A DNA stretch of 64,000 nt from Micromonospora tulbaghiae (GCF_900091605.1 NZ_FMCQ01000005.1:372001-436000), one strand, 5' to 3'. Shown: positions 31,431-41,563, numbered from the stretch's first letter. A program made the numbers and translations. The notes: generated from the sequence alone by a model not told the origin.

Positions 31431-32513
31431 ATGCCCGCAGCACCGACCGGGAGCGCCGCCGCGCTCGACGAGCCCGACCTGGGCCACCACGGGGACGCCG
31501 AGGCCACCCCCGGCCTGGTGGACCTGGCGGTCAACGTGCGCCGCGCCCCGATGCCGGACTGGCTGGCCGACCCGATCACCGCCGCGCTGGGCGACCTGGC
31601 CGCGTACCCCGACCCGGCACCGGCCCGCGCCGCAGTCGCTCACCGGCACGGGCGACCCCCGGAAGAGGTACTCCTCACCGCCGGCGCCGCCGAGGGTTTC
31701 GTCCTGATCGCCCGCGCGCTGTCCGGCGCCCGCCACCCCGTTGTGGTGCACCCGCAGTTCACCGAGCCGGAGGCCGCGCTGCGCGCCGCCGGGCACCGGG
31801 TGGACCGGGTGCTGCTCGACCCGGCCGACGGCTTCCGCCTGGACCCGGCCCGGGTCCCGGACGACGCCGACCTGGTCATGATCGGCAACCCCACGAACCC
31901 GACCTCGGTCCTGCACCCGGCGGACACGATCGCCGCGCTGGCCCGTCCCGGCCGGGTGCTCGTGGTCGACGAGGCGTTCGCCGACACCACCGCCGCGCCC
32001 GGCGTCGACGGCGAGCCCGAGTCCCTCGCCGCTCGCCGCGACCTGCCCGGCCTCGTGGTGGTGCGCAGCCTCACCAAGACGTGGGGCCTGGCCGGGCTGC
32101 GGATCGGTTACCTGCTCGGCGACGCCGCGCTGCTGACCCGGTTCGCCGCCGCGCAGCCGCTCTGGGCGGTCTCCACCCCGGCGCTCGCCGCCGCCACCGC
32201 CTGCGCCGCGCCGGCCGCCGTCGCGGCCGAACGCGCCATCGCCGCCGACCTCGCCGCCGACCGCGACCACCTGGTGGCCCGCCTGTCCGGCCTGCCGGGG
32301 GTACGCGTGGCGGGCCGCCCGGCCGCCGCCTTCGTCCTGATCCACGTGGCCGGCGCCGCCGGCGTACGCGAGCGGCTGCGCGCGCACGGCTGGGCGGTAC
32401 GCCGGGGCGACACGTTTCCCGGGCTCGGCCCGGACTGGCTCCGGATCGCCGTACGCGACCGGGGCACCACAGACGCGTTCATCGAGACGCTGGCACGGAT
32501 CCTGGAGGCATGA
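31431..32513 (+). CDS. cobC: PLP-dependent aminotransferase CobC-like (Rv2231c type)
   Basis: A 360-residue fold-type I aminotransferase of the histidinol-phosphate/threonine-phosphate decarboxylase group. Diagnostic parts are DLAVNVRRAPMPDWL, TAGAAEGFVLIARAL, MIGNPTNPTSVLHP, VVDEAFAD, the PLP lysine Lys216 in SLTKTWGLAGLRIGY, and the closing WLRIAVRD. In cobalamin synthesis this type supplies aminopropanol phosphate; in actinobacteria the reaction is less well established. CAGGAT lies seven bases before the ATG, so this is likely the leaderless first gene of cobC-cobT-cysG. Its stop overlaps the ATGATG start region of cobT. Confidence 0.85.
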   Translation: MPAAPTGSAAALDEPDLGHHGDAEATPGLVDLAVNVRRAPMPDWLADPITAALGDLAAYPDPAPARAAVAHRHGRPPEEVLLTAGAAEGFVLIARALSGARHPVVVHPQFTEPEAALRAAGHRVDRVLLDPADGFRLDPARVPDDADLVMIGNPTNPTSVLHPADTIAALARPGRVLVVDEAFADTTAAPGVDGEPESLAARRDLPGLVVVRSLTKTWGLAGLRIGYLLGDAALLTRFAAAQPLWAVSTPALAAATACAAPAAVAAERAIAADLAADRDHLVARLSGLPGVRVAGRPAAAFVLIHVAGAAGVRERLRAHGWAVRRGDTFPGLGPDWLRIAVRDRGTTDAFIETLARILEA

Positions 32514-33592
32514 TGCTGGAGTCCACAGTCGCGGCGATCCAGCCGCTCGACGAGGCCGCCATGGCGGCGGCCCGCGAGTTGCAGGGACGGCTGACCAAGC
32601 CCGCCGGCTCGCTCGGCGCCCTGGAGCCGCTCTCGGTACGCCTCGCCGGGCTGGCCGGCGCCTGCCCGCCGCCGCTGCCCGAGCCGGCCGCGGTGGCGAT
32701 CTTCGCCGGTGACCACGGCGTGCACGCCCAGGGCGTGACCCCGTGGCCGCAGGAGGTCACCGCCCAGATGATCGCCAACTTCCTGGCCGGCGGCGCGGTG
32801 GTCAACGCGTTCGCCCGTCAGGCCGGCGCCTCGGTCACGGTGGTGGACGTCGGCGTGGCCACCCCGATCCCCGGCGCCGACTCCGAGGAATCCGCCGATC
32901 CGGCCGGGCCGCGCCTGGTGGCCGCGAACGTCCGCCCCGGCACCCGCGACATGACGGTCACCGCCGCGCTGACGCGGGACGAGGCCCGCGCGGCCGTCGA
33001 GACCGGCATCCGGGTCGCCGGTGAGCTGATCGACGCCGGGGCGGGCATCCTGCTCACCGGCGACATGGGCATCGGCAACACCACCCCGTCCGCCACGCTC
33101 ATCGCCGCGTTCGCGCGCGTGGACGCGGAGGCGGCCACCGGCCGGGGCACCGGGGTCGACGACGAGACGTACGCCCGCAAGGTGTCTGTGGTGCGGGCCG
33201 CGCTGGCCCGGCACGAGCCCGACCCGGCCGACCCGCTGGGCGTGCTGGCGGCCGTCGGCGGGCTGGAGCACGCCGCGCTGGCCGGCCTGATCCTCGGCGC
33301 CGCCGCCCGGCGGGTGCCGGTGCTGCTCGACGGCGTGATCGCGGTGAGCGCCGCGCTCGCCGCCGCCGCGTTCGCGCCGGACGCGGTGGGCGCCATGGTC
33401 GCCGGGCACCGCAGCGCCGAGCCGGGCGCCACGGCGGCGCTGCGGCACCTCGGCCTGGAGCCGCTGATCGACCTGGGACTGCGGCTCGGCGAGGGCACCG
33501 GGGCTCTGCTCGCCCTGCCGGTGGTCACCGGCGCGGTCCGGGTACTGCACGAGGTGGCGACGTTCGACTCCGCCGGGGTGGCGGAGAAGTGA
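32513..33592 (+). CDS. cobT: Nicotinate-nucleotide-dimethylbenzimidazole phosphoribosyltransferase CobT
   Basis: A 359-residue CobT that makes alpha-ribazole phosphate, the lower-ligand nucleotide of cobalamin. Signatures: GRLTKPAGSLGALEPLSVRLA, AIFAGDHGVHAQGVTPWPQE, LTGDMGIGNTTPSATL, LDGVIAVSAALAAAA, and the catalytic Glu327 in LRLGEGTGALLALP. Two ATG codons at 32510 and 32513 are both in frame; the second has better spacing from GGAG, and the first would overlap the cobC stop as ATGA. Its own stop overlaps the next GTG by 4 bp. Confidence 0.94.
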   Translation: MLESTVAAIQPLDEAAMAAARELQGRLTKPAGSLGALEPLSVRLAGLAGACPPPLPEPAAVAIFAGDHGVHAQGVTPWPQEVTAQMIANFLAGGAVVNAFARQAGASVTVVDVGVATPIPGADSEESADPAGPRLVAANVRPGTRDMTVTAALTRDEARAAVETGIRVAGELIDAGAGILLTGDMGIGNTTPSATLIAAFARVDAEAATGRGTGVDDETYARKVSVVRAALARHEPDPADPLGVLAAVGGLEHAALAGLILGAAARRVPVLLDGVIAVSAALAAAAFAPDAVGAMVAGHRSAEPGATAALRHLGLEPLIDLGLRLGEGTGALLALPVVTGAVRVLHEVATFDSAGVAEK

Positions 33593-34830
33593 CCGGGCCG
33601 ACGCCGCCGAGCCCGTACCCCCTGGGGTTGCGGCTGGGCGGGCGGCGCGTGGTCGTCGTGGGCGGGGGAGCGGTCGCCACCCGGCGGGTGCCCGCGCTGC
33701 TCGACGCCGGCGCGGACGTGCTGCTGGTGTCGCCCGAACTGACCCCGGCGCTGCGCGCGCACGTCGACGCCGGGCGGCTGCACTGGGAGCCGCGCCGGTT
33801 CGCCCCGGGCGACCTGGACGGCGCGTGGCTGGTCCAGGTGGCTGTGGACGACCGGGCCGCCGCCGCTGCCGTCAGCGCGGCAGCGGCCGAGCGGCGAATC
33901 TTCTGCGTCCGCGCCGACGACCGGACGGCGGCCAGCGCGTGGACTCCGGCGGTGACCCGGCACGGCCCGGTCACCGTGGCGGTCCTCGGCGGCGGCGACC
34001 CGCGCCGCGCGATGGGCGTCCGCGACGCCGTGCGGGATCTGCTGGGCGCGCGGACGGCCCCCGGCTTCGCGCCGTCCCCCGAGGCGGGAGGCGCCGCCGG
34101 GGGGCGCGTCGCGCTCGTCGGCGCCGGACCGGGCGACCCGGAGCTGATCACCGTGAAGGGGTGGCGGCTGCTCACCGAGGCCGAGGTGGTCGTCGCCGAC
34201 CGGCTCGTGCCCGGCCTGCTCCTGGACGAGCTGCGCCCGGACGTCGAACTCGTCGACGCCTCGAAGATCCCGTACGGGCCGTCGCGTGCCCAGGAGGAGA
34301 TCAACCGGATCCTGGTGGACCGGGCCCGGGCCGGCAAGGTGGTGGTACGGCTCAAGGGCGGCGACCCGTACGTCTTCGGCCGCGGCGGCGAGGAGCTGCT
34401 GGCCTGTGCCGAGGCGGGCGTGCCGGTGACCGTGGTGCCGGGTGTGACGAGCGCGATCGCGGTGCCCGAGGTGGCCGGCGTGCCGGTGACCCACCGGGGT
34501 GTGGCGCACGAGTTCACAGTGGTGTCCGGGCACCTCGCGCCCGACGCGCCCGCGTCGCTGGTGCGCTGGGACGCCCTGGCCGGGCTGCGCGGCACGCTCG
34601 TGATCCTGATGGGCCTGAAGAACCTCGCCGCGATCAGCGCCACCCTGATCGCGCACGGCAAGCCGGCGGAGACCCCCGCCGCGGTGATCCAGGAGGGCAC
34701 CACAGCCGCCCAGCGCACGCTGCGCTCCACGCTGGGCACGGTCGCCGCCGACGTGGAGGCCGCCGCCCTGCGCCCACCCGCGATCGTGGTCGTAGGCGAC
34801 GTGGTCCACACCCTCACCCCCACGCCCTGA
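33589..34830 (+). CDS. cobA: CysG-type fusion: precorrin-2 dehydrogenase plus uroporphyrinogen-III C-methyltransferase
   Basis: A 413-residue bifunctional protein. Residues 1-155 form the NAD-dependent dehydrogenase/ferrochelatase-like part (RRVVVVGGGAVATRRVPAL, RIFCVRADD, GPVTVAVLGGGDPRRAM). From about 168 the SAM-dependent methyltransferase follows, with VALVGAGPGDPELITVKG, ADRLVPGLLLDELR, VRLKGGDPYVFGRGGEE, VVPGVTSAIAVPEVAGVPVTHRG and LVILMGLKNL. It converts uroporphyrinogen III to precorrin-2 and on to sirohydrochlorin, feeding both sirohaem and cobalamin. GTG start overlapping cobT by 4 bp. Compared with CysG, the N-terminal module is short. Confidence 0.92.
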   Translation: MTGPTPPSPYPLGLRLGGRRVVVVGGGAVATRRVPALLDAGADVLLVSPELTPALRAHVDAGRLHWEPRRFAPGDLDGAWLVQVAVDDRAAAAAVSAAAAERRIFCVRADDRTAASAWTPAVTRHGPVTVAVLGGGDPRRAMGVRDAVRDLLGARTAPGFAPSPEAGGAAGGRVALVGAGPGDPELITVKGWRLLTEAEVVVADRLVPGLLLDELRPDVELVDASKIPYGPSRAQEEINRILVDRARAGKVVVRLKGGDPYVFGRGGEELLACAEAGVPVTVVPGVTSAIAVPEVAGVPVTHRGVAHEFTVVSGHLAPDAPASLVRWDALAGLRGTLVILMGLKNLAAISATLIAHGKPAETPAAVIQEGTTAAQRTLRSTLGTVAADVEAAALRPPAIVVVGDVVHTLTPTP

Positions 34831-34868
34831 CCCCGAGGCCCTCGCCGACGCCCCCCGCCTGATTGCGT

Positions 34869-34937
34869 CGATCTTGCACTTGGCGCCCGCCACGTGCCCG
34901 TTACGGCCCATTTGTCGGGGCAGCAAGTGCAAGATCG
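34869..34937 (+). repeat. Inverted repeat CGATCTTGCACTTG, possible terminator or dispersed element
   Basis: CGATCTTGCACTTG (34869-34882) and its exact complement (34924-34937) enclose 41 nt. It begins 38 bp after the cysG stop. The core GATCTTGCACT recurs at 42638-42648, which suggests a repeated intergenic element. Confidence 0.5.
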
Positions 34938-34941
34938 CCGA

Positions 34942-34974
34942 GGGCGGGGCGGGGCGGGGCGGGGCGGGGCGGGG
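34942..34974 (+). repeat. GGGGC pentamer tandem repeat (G-quadruplex-prone)
   Basis: GGGC followed by five perfect GGGGC units and a further GGGG. Seven runs of three or more G separated by one C form a strong G-quadruplex motif on the plus strand, and the copy number is likely to vary. It lies between two hairpins in the convergent cysG/otsB-GH15 gap. Confidence 0.8.
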
Positions 34975-34980
34975 ACGGAA

Positions 34981-35024
34981 CGAAGGCGGCGGCGGGGCCC
35001 GGAAGGTCCCCGCCGCCGCCTTCG
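34981..35024 (-). terminator. Hairpin after the otsB-GH15 fusion gene
   Basis: A perfect 17-bp stem, CGAAGGCGGCGGCGGGG, with a 10-nt loop lies 8 bp beyond the stop of the minus-strand trehalose operon. It works in either direction and probably also stops leftward-running transcripts before the cob genes. Confidence 0.75.
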
Positions 35025-35032
35025 TACGGGCG

Positions 35033-37633
35033 TTACTGCTTGAGCATGTTGTCCAGCAGCAGGGCGCAGCGGATCAGGCCGAGGTGGCTGTACGCCTGCG
35101 GGTGGTTGCCCAGCCCGCGCTCGGCCAGCGGGTCGTACTGCTCCGGCAGCAACCCGGTCGGCCCGGCTGTGTCGACCATCTGGGTGAACAGCTCCTCGGC
35201 ATCGCTGCGGCGGCCGGTGCGCAGGTACGCCTCGATCAGCCACGACGTGCAGATGTGGAAGCCGCCCTCCCGGCCGGGCAGGCCGTCGTCCCAGTGGTAC
35301 CGGTAGACGACCGGGCCGCTGCGCAGCTCCGCCTCGATCTTGAGCACTGTGGAGAGGAAGCGCGGGTCGTCGCCGGCGAGCAGCCCGGAGATGCCGATCC
35401 ACAGCGACGAGGCGTCCATCTCCTCGTAGCCGTAGGCGACGCTGTACGCCTCGGCCTCCGGGTGCCAGCCGTGCTCCAGCACGTTCGAGGCGATCCGGTC
35501 GCGCAGGTCGACCCACTCGGGCCGGTCCTCGCCGCCGTGCCGGCGTACCACGTGCAGCGCCCGGTCCACTGTCATCCAGAGCATGACCTTGGAGAAGACG
35601 TGATGCCGCGGGGGGAGGCGGGCCTCCCAGATGCCGTGGTCGGGCTCGTGCCAGCGGCGGCGTACCGCCTCGACCATGTTCTCCAGCACCCGCCACTCGT
35701 CGTCGCGGATCGAGCCCCGGGCGTCGGCCACGGCCGCGATCAGGTCCGCGACCGGGCCGAAGACGTCGAGCTGAAGCTGGTGGTTGGCGAGGTTGCCGAC
35801 CCGTACCGGCCGGGAGCCGGCGTAGCCGGGCAGCGTGTCGATGACCGCCTCGGCGCCCAGCTCGAAGCCGTCCACCGTGTAGAGCGGGTGCAGCCGCTCC
35901 GGGTGCCCGCCGGTGCGCTCGACCACCCCGTCGATCCAGCGCAGCAGCCCTTCTGCCTCCTCGGTCGAGCCGAGGTCGACGAGGGCGCGTGCGGTCATCG
36001 CGGCGTCCCGCAGCCAGCAGTAGCGGTAGTCCCAGTTGCGGACACCGCCCAGCTCCTCCGGCAGCGACGTGGTGGCCGCGGCGAGGATCGAGCCGGTCGG
36101 CTCGTGGCAGAGGCCGCGCAGCGTCAGCGCGCTGCGGGCGACCAGGTCCCGGGCGGTGGCGGGCAGCCGCAGCGAGGCCACCCAGTCCTTCCAGGGCTGC
36201 TCGGCGGCGGCCTGCCGCTCGTGCAGCGGCAGGCGGTGCGGCTCCAGGCTCTGCGTGCCGAAGCGCAGCTCCAGCACCACCTGGCCGCCGGCCGCCGACA
36301 GGTCGACCACCGCCTTCGCGGTCTCGTACCCGGCGTCGTTTGTGACCTCCCACTCGACGCCGGGGGAGTGCAGCGCGACCGGCTCGTTGGAGCCGAGCAC
36401 CAGCAGGCCGTCGTCGAGCGGCTGGAGCTGCACTGCCACCTGGCCGAACTCGGGGCGCGGCGCGAACTCGACCCGGGCCCGACCGGTGCCGCTGAGCACC
36501 CGGACCAGTGTCGAGTCGCCGCTGACCACGGCCGGGTCGTCCGGCGTGGTCTCGCGGACCGGCAGGTCGAGCCAGTCCGTCACGGTGAGGCCGGACCAGC
36601 GGGTCTCGACGGTCATCGTGTTGCTGCGGTACCGCTGGCCCAGCGGGATGCCGCCCCGCTCCGGGCCGACGGTGAAGTGCCCGGCCGGGCTGCCGCCGAC
36701 CAGGTCGGCGAAGATCGCCGCGGAGTCCGGCTTCGGGTGGCACAGCCAGGTGATCTTGGCTTCCGGTGTGACGAGCGCGACCGTACGGCCGTTCGCGAGC
36801 ATCGAGTGCCGCTCGATCGGCACCGCCCGCTCGCCGAACAGCCAGTGCCGCCGCGTCTCCAGCAGCAGCCCCAGCGCGCGGGCCGCCTCGATCGGCTCGG
36901 CCACCCGGTAGTCGGCCCGGGTCTCCCCGGGACCGATCTTGATGCCGACGTCCGGCCCGGTCAGGTTGCCGAAGGCGTTCTCGTCGGTGACGTCGTCGCC
37001 GATGAACAGCACCGCGCTCGCGGCGAGCTGGGTGCGGAGCTGGTCGACGGCGGTGCCCTTGTTGGTCACGACCACCGACAGCTCGATGACCTCCTTGCCC
37101 TGGGTGACGGTCACGCCCTCCCAGGTCGCGGGGCCGTTGCGGACCGCCTCGACGGCCCGGGCGGCGACGTGCGGGTCGACGCCGCGGGTGTGCACGGCCA
37201 CGCTGGCCGGCTTGCGTTCCAGGCGGATGCCCGGGTGCTCCGCGGCGATCTCGCGCAGCGCCTCACGGAGCCGGTGCCGGACCGCGATCAGCTCGGGCGT
37301 GAGCCGCTCGACGAAGCCGATGTCGAACTCCGAGCCGTGGCTGCCGACGAGGTGCACCTCGCTGGGCAGCCGGGAGAGTGTGGCCAGGTCGCGCAGCGCG
37401 CGGCCGGAGACGACGGCGACGCTCGTCTGCGGCAGCGCGGCGAGCGCGCGTACGGCCGCCACCGACTCGGGCAGCGGCACGGCCTTGCTGGGGTCCTCGA
37501 CGATCGGCGCCAGCGTGCCGTCGTAGTCGCAGGCGACCAGGAGTTGCGGAACCCGGGCGATGCGGCCGATGGCGGCGCGCAGTTCGGGATCCAGCACGCC
37601 GCCGTGAACGGCGGCGGGGGCGGGCGGGGTCAC
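35033..37633 (-). CDS. otsB: Fusion of trehalose-6-phosphate phosphatase (OtsB) and GH15 glucosidase/trehalase
   Basis: An 866-residue two-enzyme fusion. Residues 20-260 are a HAD phosphatase with nucleophile Asp36/acid Asp38 in CDYDGTLAPIV, the SGR motif VAVVSGRALRDL, and the metal motif FIGDDVTDENAF, matching OtsB. From about 275 to the end is a GH15 (glucoamylase/trehalase-like) enzyme, with an N-terminal beta domain starting IERHSMLANGRTVALVTPEA and an (alpha/alpha)6 barrel with NWDYRYCWLRDAAMTARALV and WHEPDHGIWEAR. GH15 members in actinobacteria include trehalases, so this chain might both make and split trehalose. Start ATG overlaps otsA by 4 bp. Confidence 0.88.
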   Translation of the reverse strand: MTPPAPAAVHGGVLDPELRAAIGRIARVPQLLVACDYDGTLAPIVEDPSKAVPLPESVAAVRALAALPQTSVAVVSGRALRDLATLSRLPSEVHLVGSHGSEFDIGFVERLTPELIAVRHRLREALREIAAEHPGIRLERKPASVAVHTRGVDPHVAARAVEAVRNGPATWEGVTVTQGKEVIELSVVVTNKGTAVDQLRTQLAASAVLFIGDDVTDENAFGNLTGPDVGIKIGPGETRADYRVAEPIEAARALGLLLETRRHWLFGERAVPIERHSMLANGRTVALVTPEAKITWLCHPKPDSAAIFADLVGGSPAGHFTVGPERGGIPLGQRYRSNTMTVETRWSGLTVTDWLDLPVRETTPDDPAVVSGDSTLVRVLSGTGRARVEFAPRPEFGQVAVQLQPLDDGLLVLGSNEPVALHSPGVEWEVTNDAGYETAKAVVDLSAAGGQVVLELRFGTQSLEPHRLPLHERQAAAEQPWKDWVASLRLPATARDLVARSALTLRGLCHEPTGSILAAATTSLPEELGGVRNWDYRYCWLRDAAMTARALVDLGSTEEAEGLLRWIDGVVERTGGHPERLHPLYTVDGFELGAEAVIDTLPGYAGSRPVRVGNLANHQLQLDVFGPVADLIAAVADARGSIRDDEWRVLENMVEAVRRRWHEPDHGIWEARLPPRHHVFSKVMLWMTVDRALHVVRRHGGEDRPEWVDLRDRIASNVLEHGWHPEAEAYSVAYGYEEMDASSLWIGISGLLAGDDPRFLSTVLKIEAELRSGPVVYRYHWDDGLPGREGGFHICTSWLIEAYLRTGRRSDAEELFTQMVDTAGPTGLLPEQYDPLAERGLGNHPQAYSHLGLIRCALLLDNMLKQ

Positions 37634-39030
37634 GCAGCCTCCGTATCGGGGACGCCGAGCTCGCTGAGGAACGACTTGGCCCAGTGGCCCACGTCGTGGC
37701 TGCGCAGATGGCGTTGCATGACGCGCATCCGGCGGCGGGCTTCGGGCTTCTCTACATGCACGGCCCGCAGCAACGCGTCCTTCACCGCGTCCGGGTCGTG
37801 CGGATTACACAAAAACGCCTGGCGCAGCTCGGTGGCGGCGCCGGCGAACTCACTGAGCACGAGCGCGCCGCCCTGGTCGGCGCGCGATGCGACGTACTCC
37901 TTGGCCACCAGATTCATTCCGTCTCGCAGCGGGGTCACCATCATCACGTCGGCCGCGACGTACATCGCGGCCAGTTCGGAGCGACTGTACGACTGATGCA
38001 GATAATGCACTGCAGGCACGCCGACCCGGCCGAATTCACCATTGATCCGGCCTACTTCGCGTTCCACCTTCACCCGAAGTGCCTGGTAGTGCTCCACACG
38101 CTCGCGGCTGGGCGTGGCGACCTGCACCATAACCGCGTCGGGAACTGTCAACTTTCCGTCAGCAAGGAGTTCCCGGAAGGCCTTCAGGCGAAGTTCGATG
38201 CCCTTTGTGTAGTCGAGCCGGTCGACGCCCAGGATGATCGTCTTCGGGTTGCCCAGCTCCTCGCGGATCTGCTTGGCGCGGGCCTGGATCGCCGGATCCT
38301 CGGCCAGCCGCTCCATCTCCTTGGTGTCGATCGAGATGGGGAACGCGCCCGCCTTCACCTGCCGACCGTCGACCTGGATCATCTGGCCCTCGTAGCGCAG
38401 GCCGAGCAGGTGCCGGGCCAGGCGTACGAAGTTCTGCGCCGCGAGCCGCTGCTGGAAGCCGACCAGGTCCGCGCCGAGCAGTCCACGCAGGATCTCGGTG
38501 CGGAACGGCATCTGCATGAACAGCTCGATCGGCGGGAACGGGATGTGCAGGAAGAAGCCGATCCGCAGGTCCGGCCGCAGCTCGCGGAGCATCGCCGGCA
38601 CGAGCTGGAGCTGGTAGTCCTGGACCCACACGGTCGCGCCCTCGGCGGCCACGTCGGCGGCGGCCTCCGCGAACCGGGCGTTCACCAGCCGGTACGCCTC
38701 GCGCCAGCGCCGCTTGTAGGCGGGCGTCTCCACCGCGTCGTGGTAGAGCGGCCAGATCGTCGCGTTCGACTGGCCCTCGTAGTAGCGCTCCAGCTCCTCG
38801 GCGCTCAGCGGCACCGGGTGCAGGCGGATGCCCTCCAGGTCGAACGGCTCGGGCGCGGCGCCGGTGCCGCCGGCCCACCCGACCCAGGTGCCCTGGTGCT
38901 CGGCCAGCACCGGGTGCAGCGCGGTCACCAGCCCGCCGGGGCTGCGCCGCCACTGCCGCCCCTCGGGTGTGCTCACCTCGTCGACCGGCAGGCGGTTGGC
39001 CACTACGACAAAGGAGCTACGGACGGTCAC
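37630..39030 (-). CDS. otsA: Alpha,alpha-trehalose-phosphate synthase OtsA
   Basis: A 466-residue GT20 enzyme that joins UDP- or GDP-glucose to glucose-6-phosphate. It has VVVANRLPV, WRRSPGGLVTALHPVL, WVGWAGGTG, VWVQDYQLQLVPAMLRE, FFLHIPFPP, GVDRLDYTKGIELRLKAFRELL and the closing DGMNLVAKEYVASR with GGALVLSEFAGAATEL. All typical sugar-nucleotide and phosphate contacts appear present. GTG start with GGAGG about nine bases upstream. It is the first gene of the two-gene trehalose operon, overlapping the OtsB-GH15 fusion by 4 bp. Confidence 0.95.
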   Translation of the reverse strand: MTVRSSFVVVANRLPVDEVSTPEGRQWRRSPGGLVTALHPVLAEHQGTWVGWAGGTGAAPEPFDLEGIRLHPVPLSAEELERYYEGQSNATIWPLYHDAVETPAYKRRWREAYRLVNARFAEAAADVAAEGATVWVQDYQLQLVPAMLRELRPDLRIGFFLHIPFPPIELFMQMPFRTEILRGLLGADLVGFQQRLAAQNFVRLARHLLGLRYEGQMIQVDGRQVKAGAFPISIDTKEMERLAEDPAIQARAKQIREELGNPKTIILGVDRLDYTKGIELRLKAFRELLADGKLTVPDAVMVQVATPSRERVEHYQALRVKVEREVGRINGEFGRVGVPAVHYLHQSYSRSELAAMYVAADVMMVTPLRDGMNLVAKEYVASRADQGGALVLSEFAGAATELRQAFLCNPHDPDAVKDALLRAVHVEKPEARRRMRVMQRHLRSHDVGHWAKSFLSELGVPDTEAA

Positions 39031-39171
39031 GATCGGCCACCTCCGGGTACTGACGGGTCCACCGCGATGAGCGTACTGAGCGTAGCTGCGGCGTCTGATC
39101 CCCCGTGCCGGAGTTACCTACCCGTCCCAGAACCGCCGAACCCACCGCGTGATCTTGTCGACACCCGTGGT

Positions 39172-39400
39172 TCAGAGGTCGATGATCGGCCACTCCTTGG
39201 GCAGCACCTCACCGAGCAGTTCCCGCCGGTCGCTCATGATCGGCGTGGTGGCCCGTGCGGCCTCCAGCGCCACCTGGGCGAGGTCCATGCTCAGGAGCGT
39301 GCGCGACCGGCCGCCGAGGAACATGCTCCCCGACCGCCTCGGTGCCGTCCGAGTAGGCCAGCAGGCAGGCGGTGTCGAGCACCAACCCGGCGTCAGTCAC
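39172..39400 (-). pseudogene. VapC-like PIN-domain toxin, broken by internal deletion and frameshift
   Basis: It opens with a normal PIN N-terminus, GLVLDTACLLAYSDGTEAVGE, then continues only in a different frame as SRTLLSMDLAQVALEAARAT and SDRRELLGEVLPKEWPIIDL before a TGA. PIN toxins are ~130 residues; here about 50 from the middle, with most metal-binding acids, are missing, and the total length is not a multiple of three. The GTG start overlaps the antitoxin stop by 8 bp, the normal toxin-antitoxin layout. I infer an inactivated toxin. Confidence 0.7.
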
Positions 39401-39674
39401 GGGTCAGCCGTCCACGTGACGACTCGCTCAGCAACGCGGCGGCCCGGGCGCGCAGTTCCGGGGTGATCTTCGCCTGGGCCTCGTCGAGCGCGTGGCCCGC
39501 GTCGGCGAGCCCGCCGTCGGACAGCCGGAAGCCGACCTGCCGGAGCGTGTGCCGGGTGCGCTCGCCCGCCATCCGCTGCCGCACGCTCTCGGTGACGAAC
39601 GCGGAGACGTTCGGCTCCTGGGCCAGTCGTTCGGCCACGTCGTCGGGGACGCTGACGGCGATTTTCTTGGTCAT
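39393..39674 (-). CDS. Ribbon-helix-helix-type antitoxin (CopG-like), orphaned
   Basis: A 93-residue protein starting KKIAVSVPDDVAERLAQEPN, a typical ribbon-helix-helix strand and helix, followed by VSAFVTESVRQRMAGERTR. The C-terminal half (GFRLSDGGLADAGHALDE, AQAKITPELRARAAALLSES) is the region that would mask a toxin. It represses its own promoter as a dimer in known systems. The start was set at MTKKIAVS rather than the ATG 36 bases upstream, which lacks domain content. Its partner toxin is disrupted, so it is free of its usual constraint. Confidence 0.7.
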   Translation of the reverse strand: MTKKIAVSVPDDVAERLAQEPNVSAFVTESVRQRMAGERTRHTLRQVGFRLSDGGLADAGHALDEAQAKITPELRARAAALLSESSRGRLTRD

Positions 39675-39886
39675 ACTGTCGACGGCAATGAGTAGTACCG
39701 GTGCCGGCAACGAGGCTCGCCGCCGTACCCCTGGGTGGGGTGATGTGGGCGTGGCGGTCCGTACCTGTCAGGATTGACGGCGGCGTGCGCGCGGCCGGCT
39801 CCCGGCCGGCGGCGGCAGGCGCAGACGGCGCCCGCGCCCCGCACTCGACAAGCCCGCGATCGCAACCGACGGAGGTAGCCCGCACC

Positions 39887-41563
<1,677 letters not shown>

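Noticed and set aside
33525..36743. A 1072-codon open frame on the minus strand across cobT, cysG and the trehalose gene
   Set aside because: Composition is almost only Arg, Ala, Gly and Pro, with no domain. It lies antisense or out of frame to well-supported genes; such frames are common in very GC-rich DNA.
34874..37996. A 1040-codon open frame on the plus strand opposite otsB-GH15 and otsA
   Set aside because: It is the antisense shadow of two enzymes with full motif sets and shows no motif of its own.
39209..39400. A complete small PIN toxin of 63 residues
   Set aside because: After residue ~25 the frame turns into Pro/Arg-rich nonsense, while the conserved C-terminus continues in another frame; it is a broken gene.
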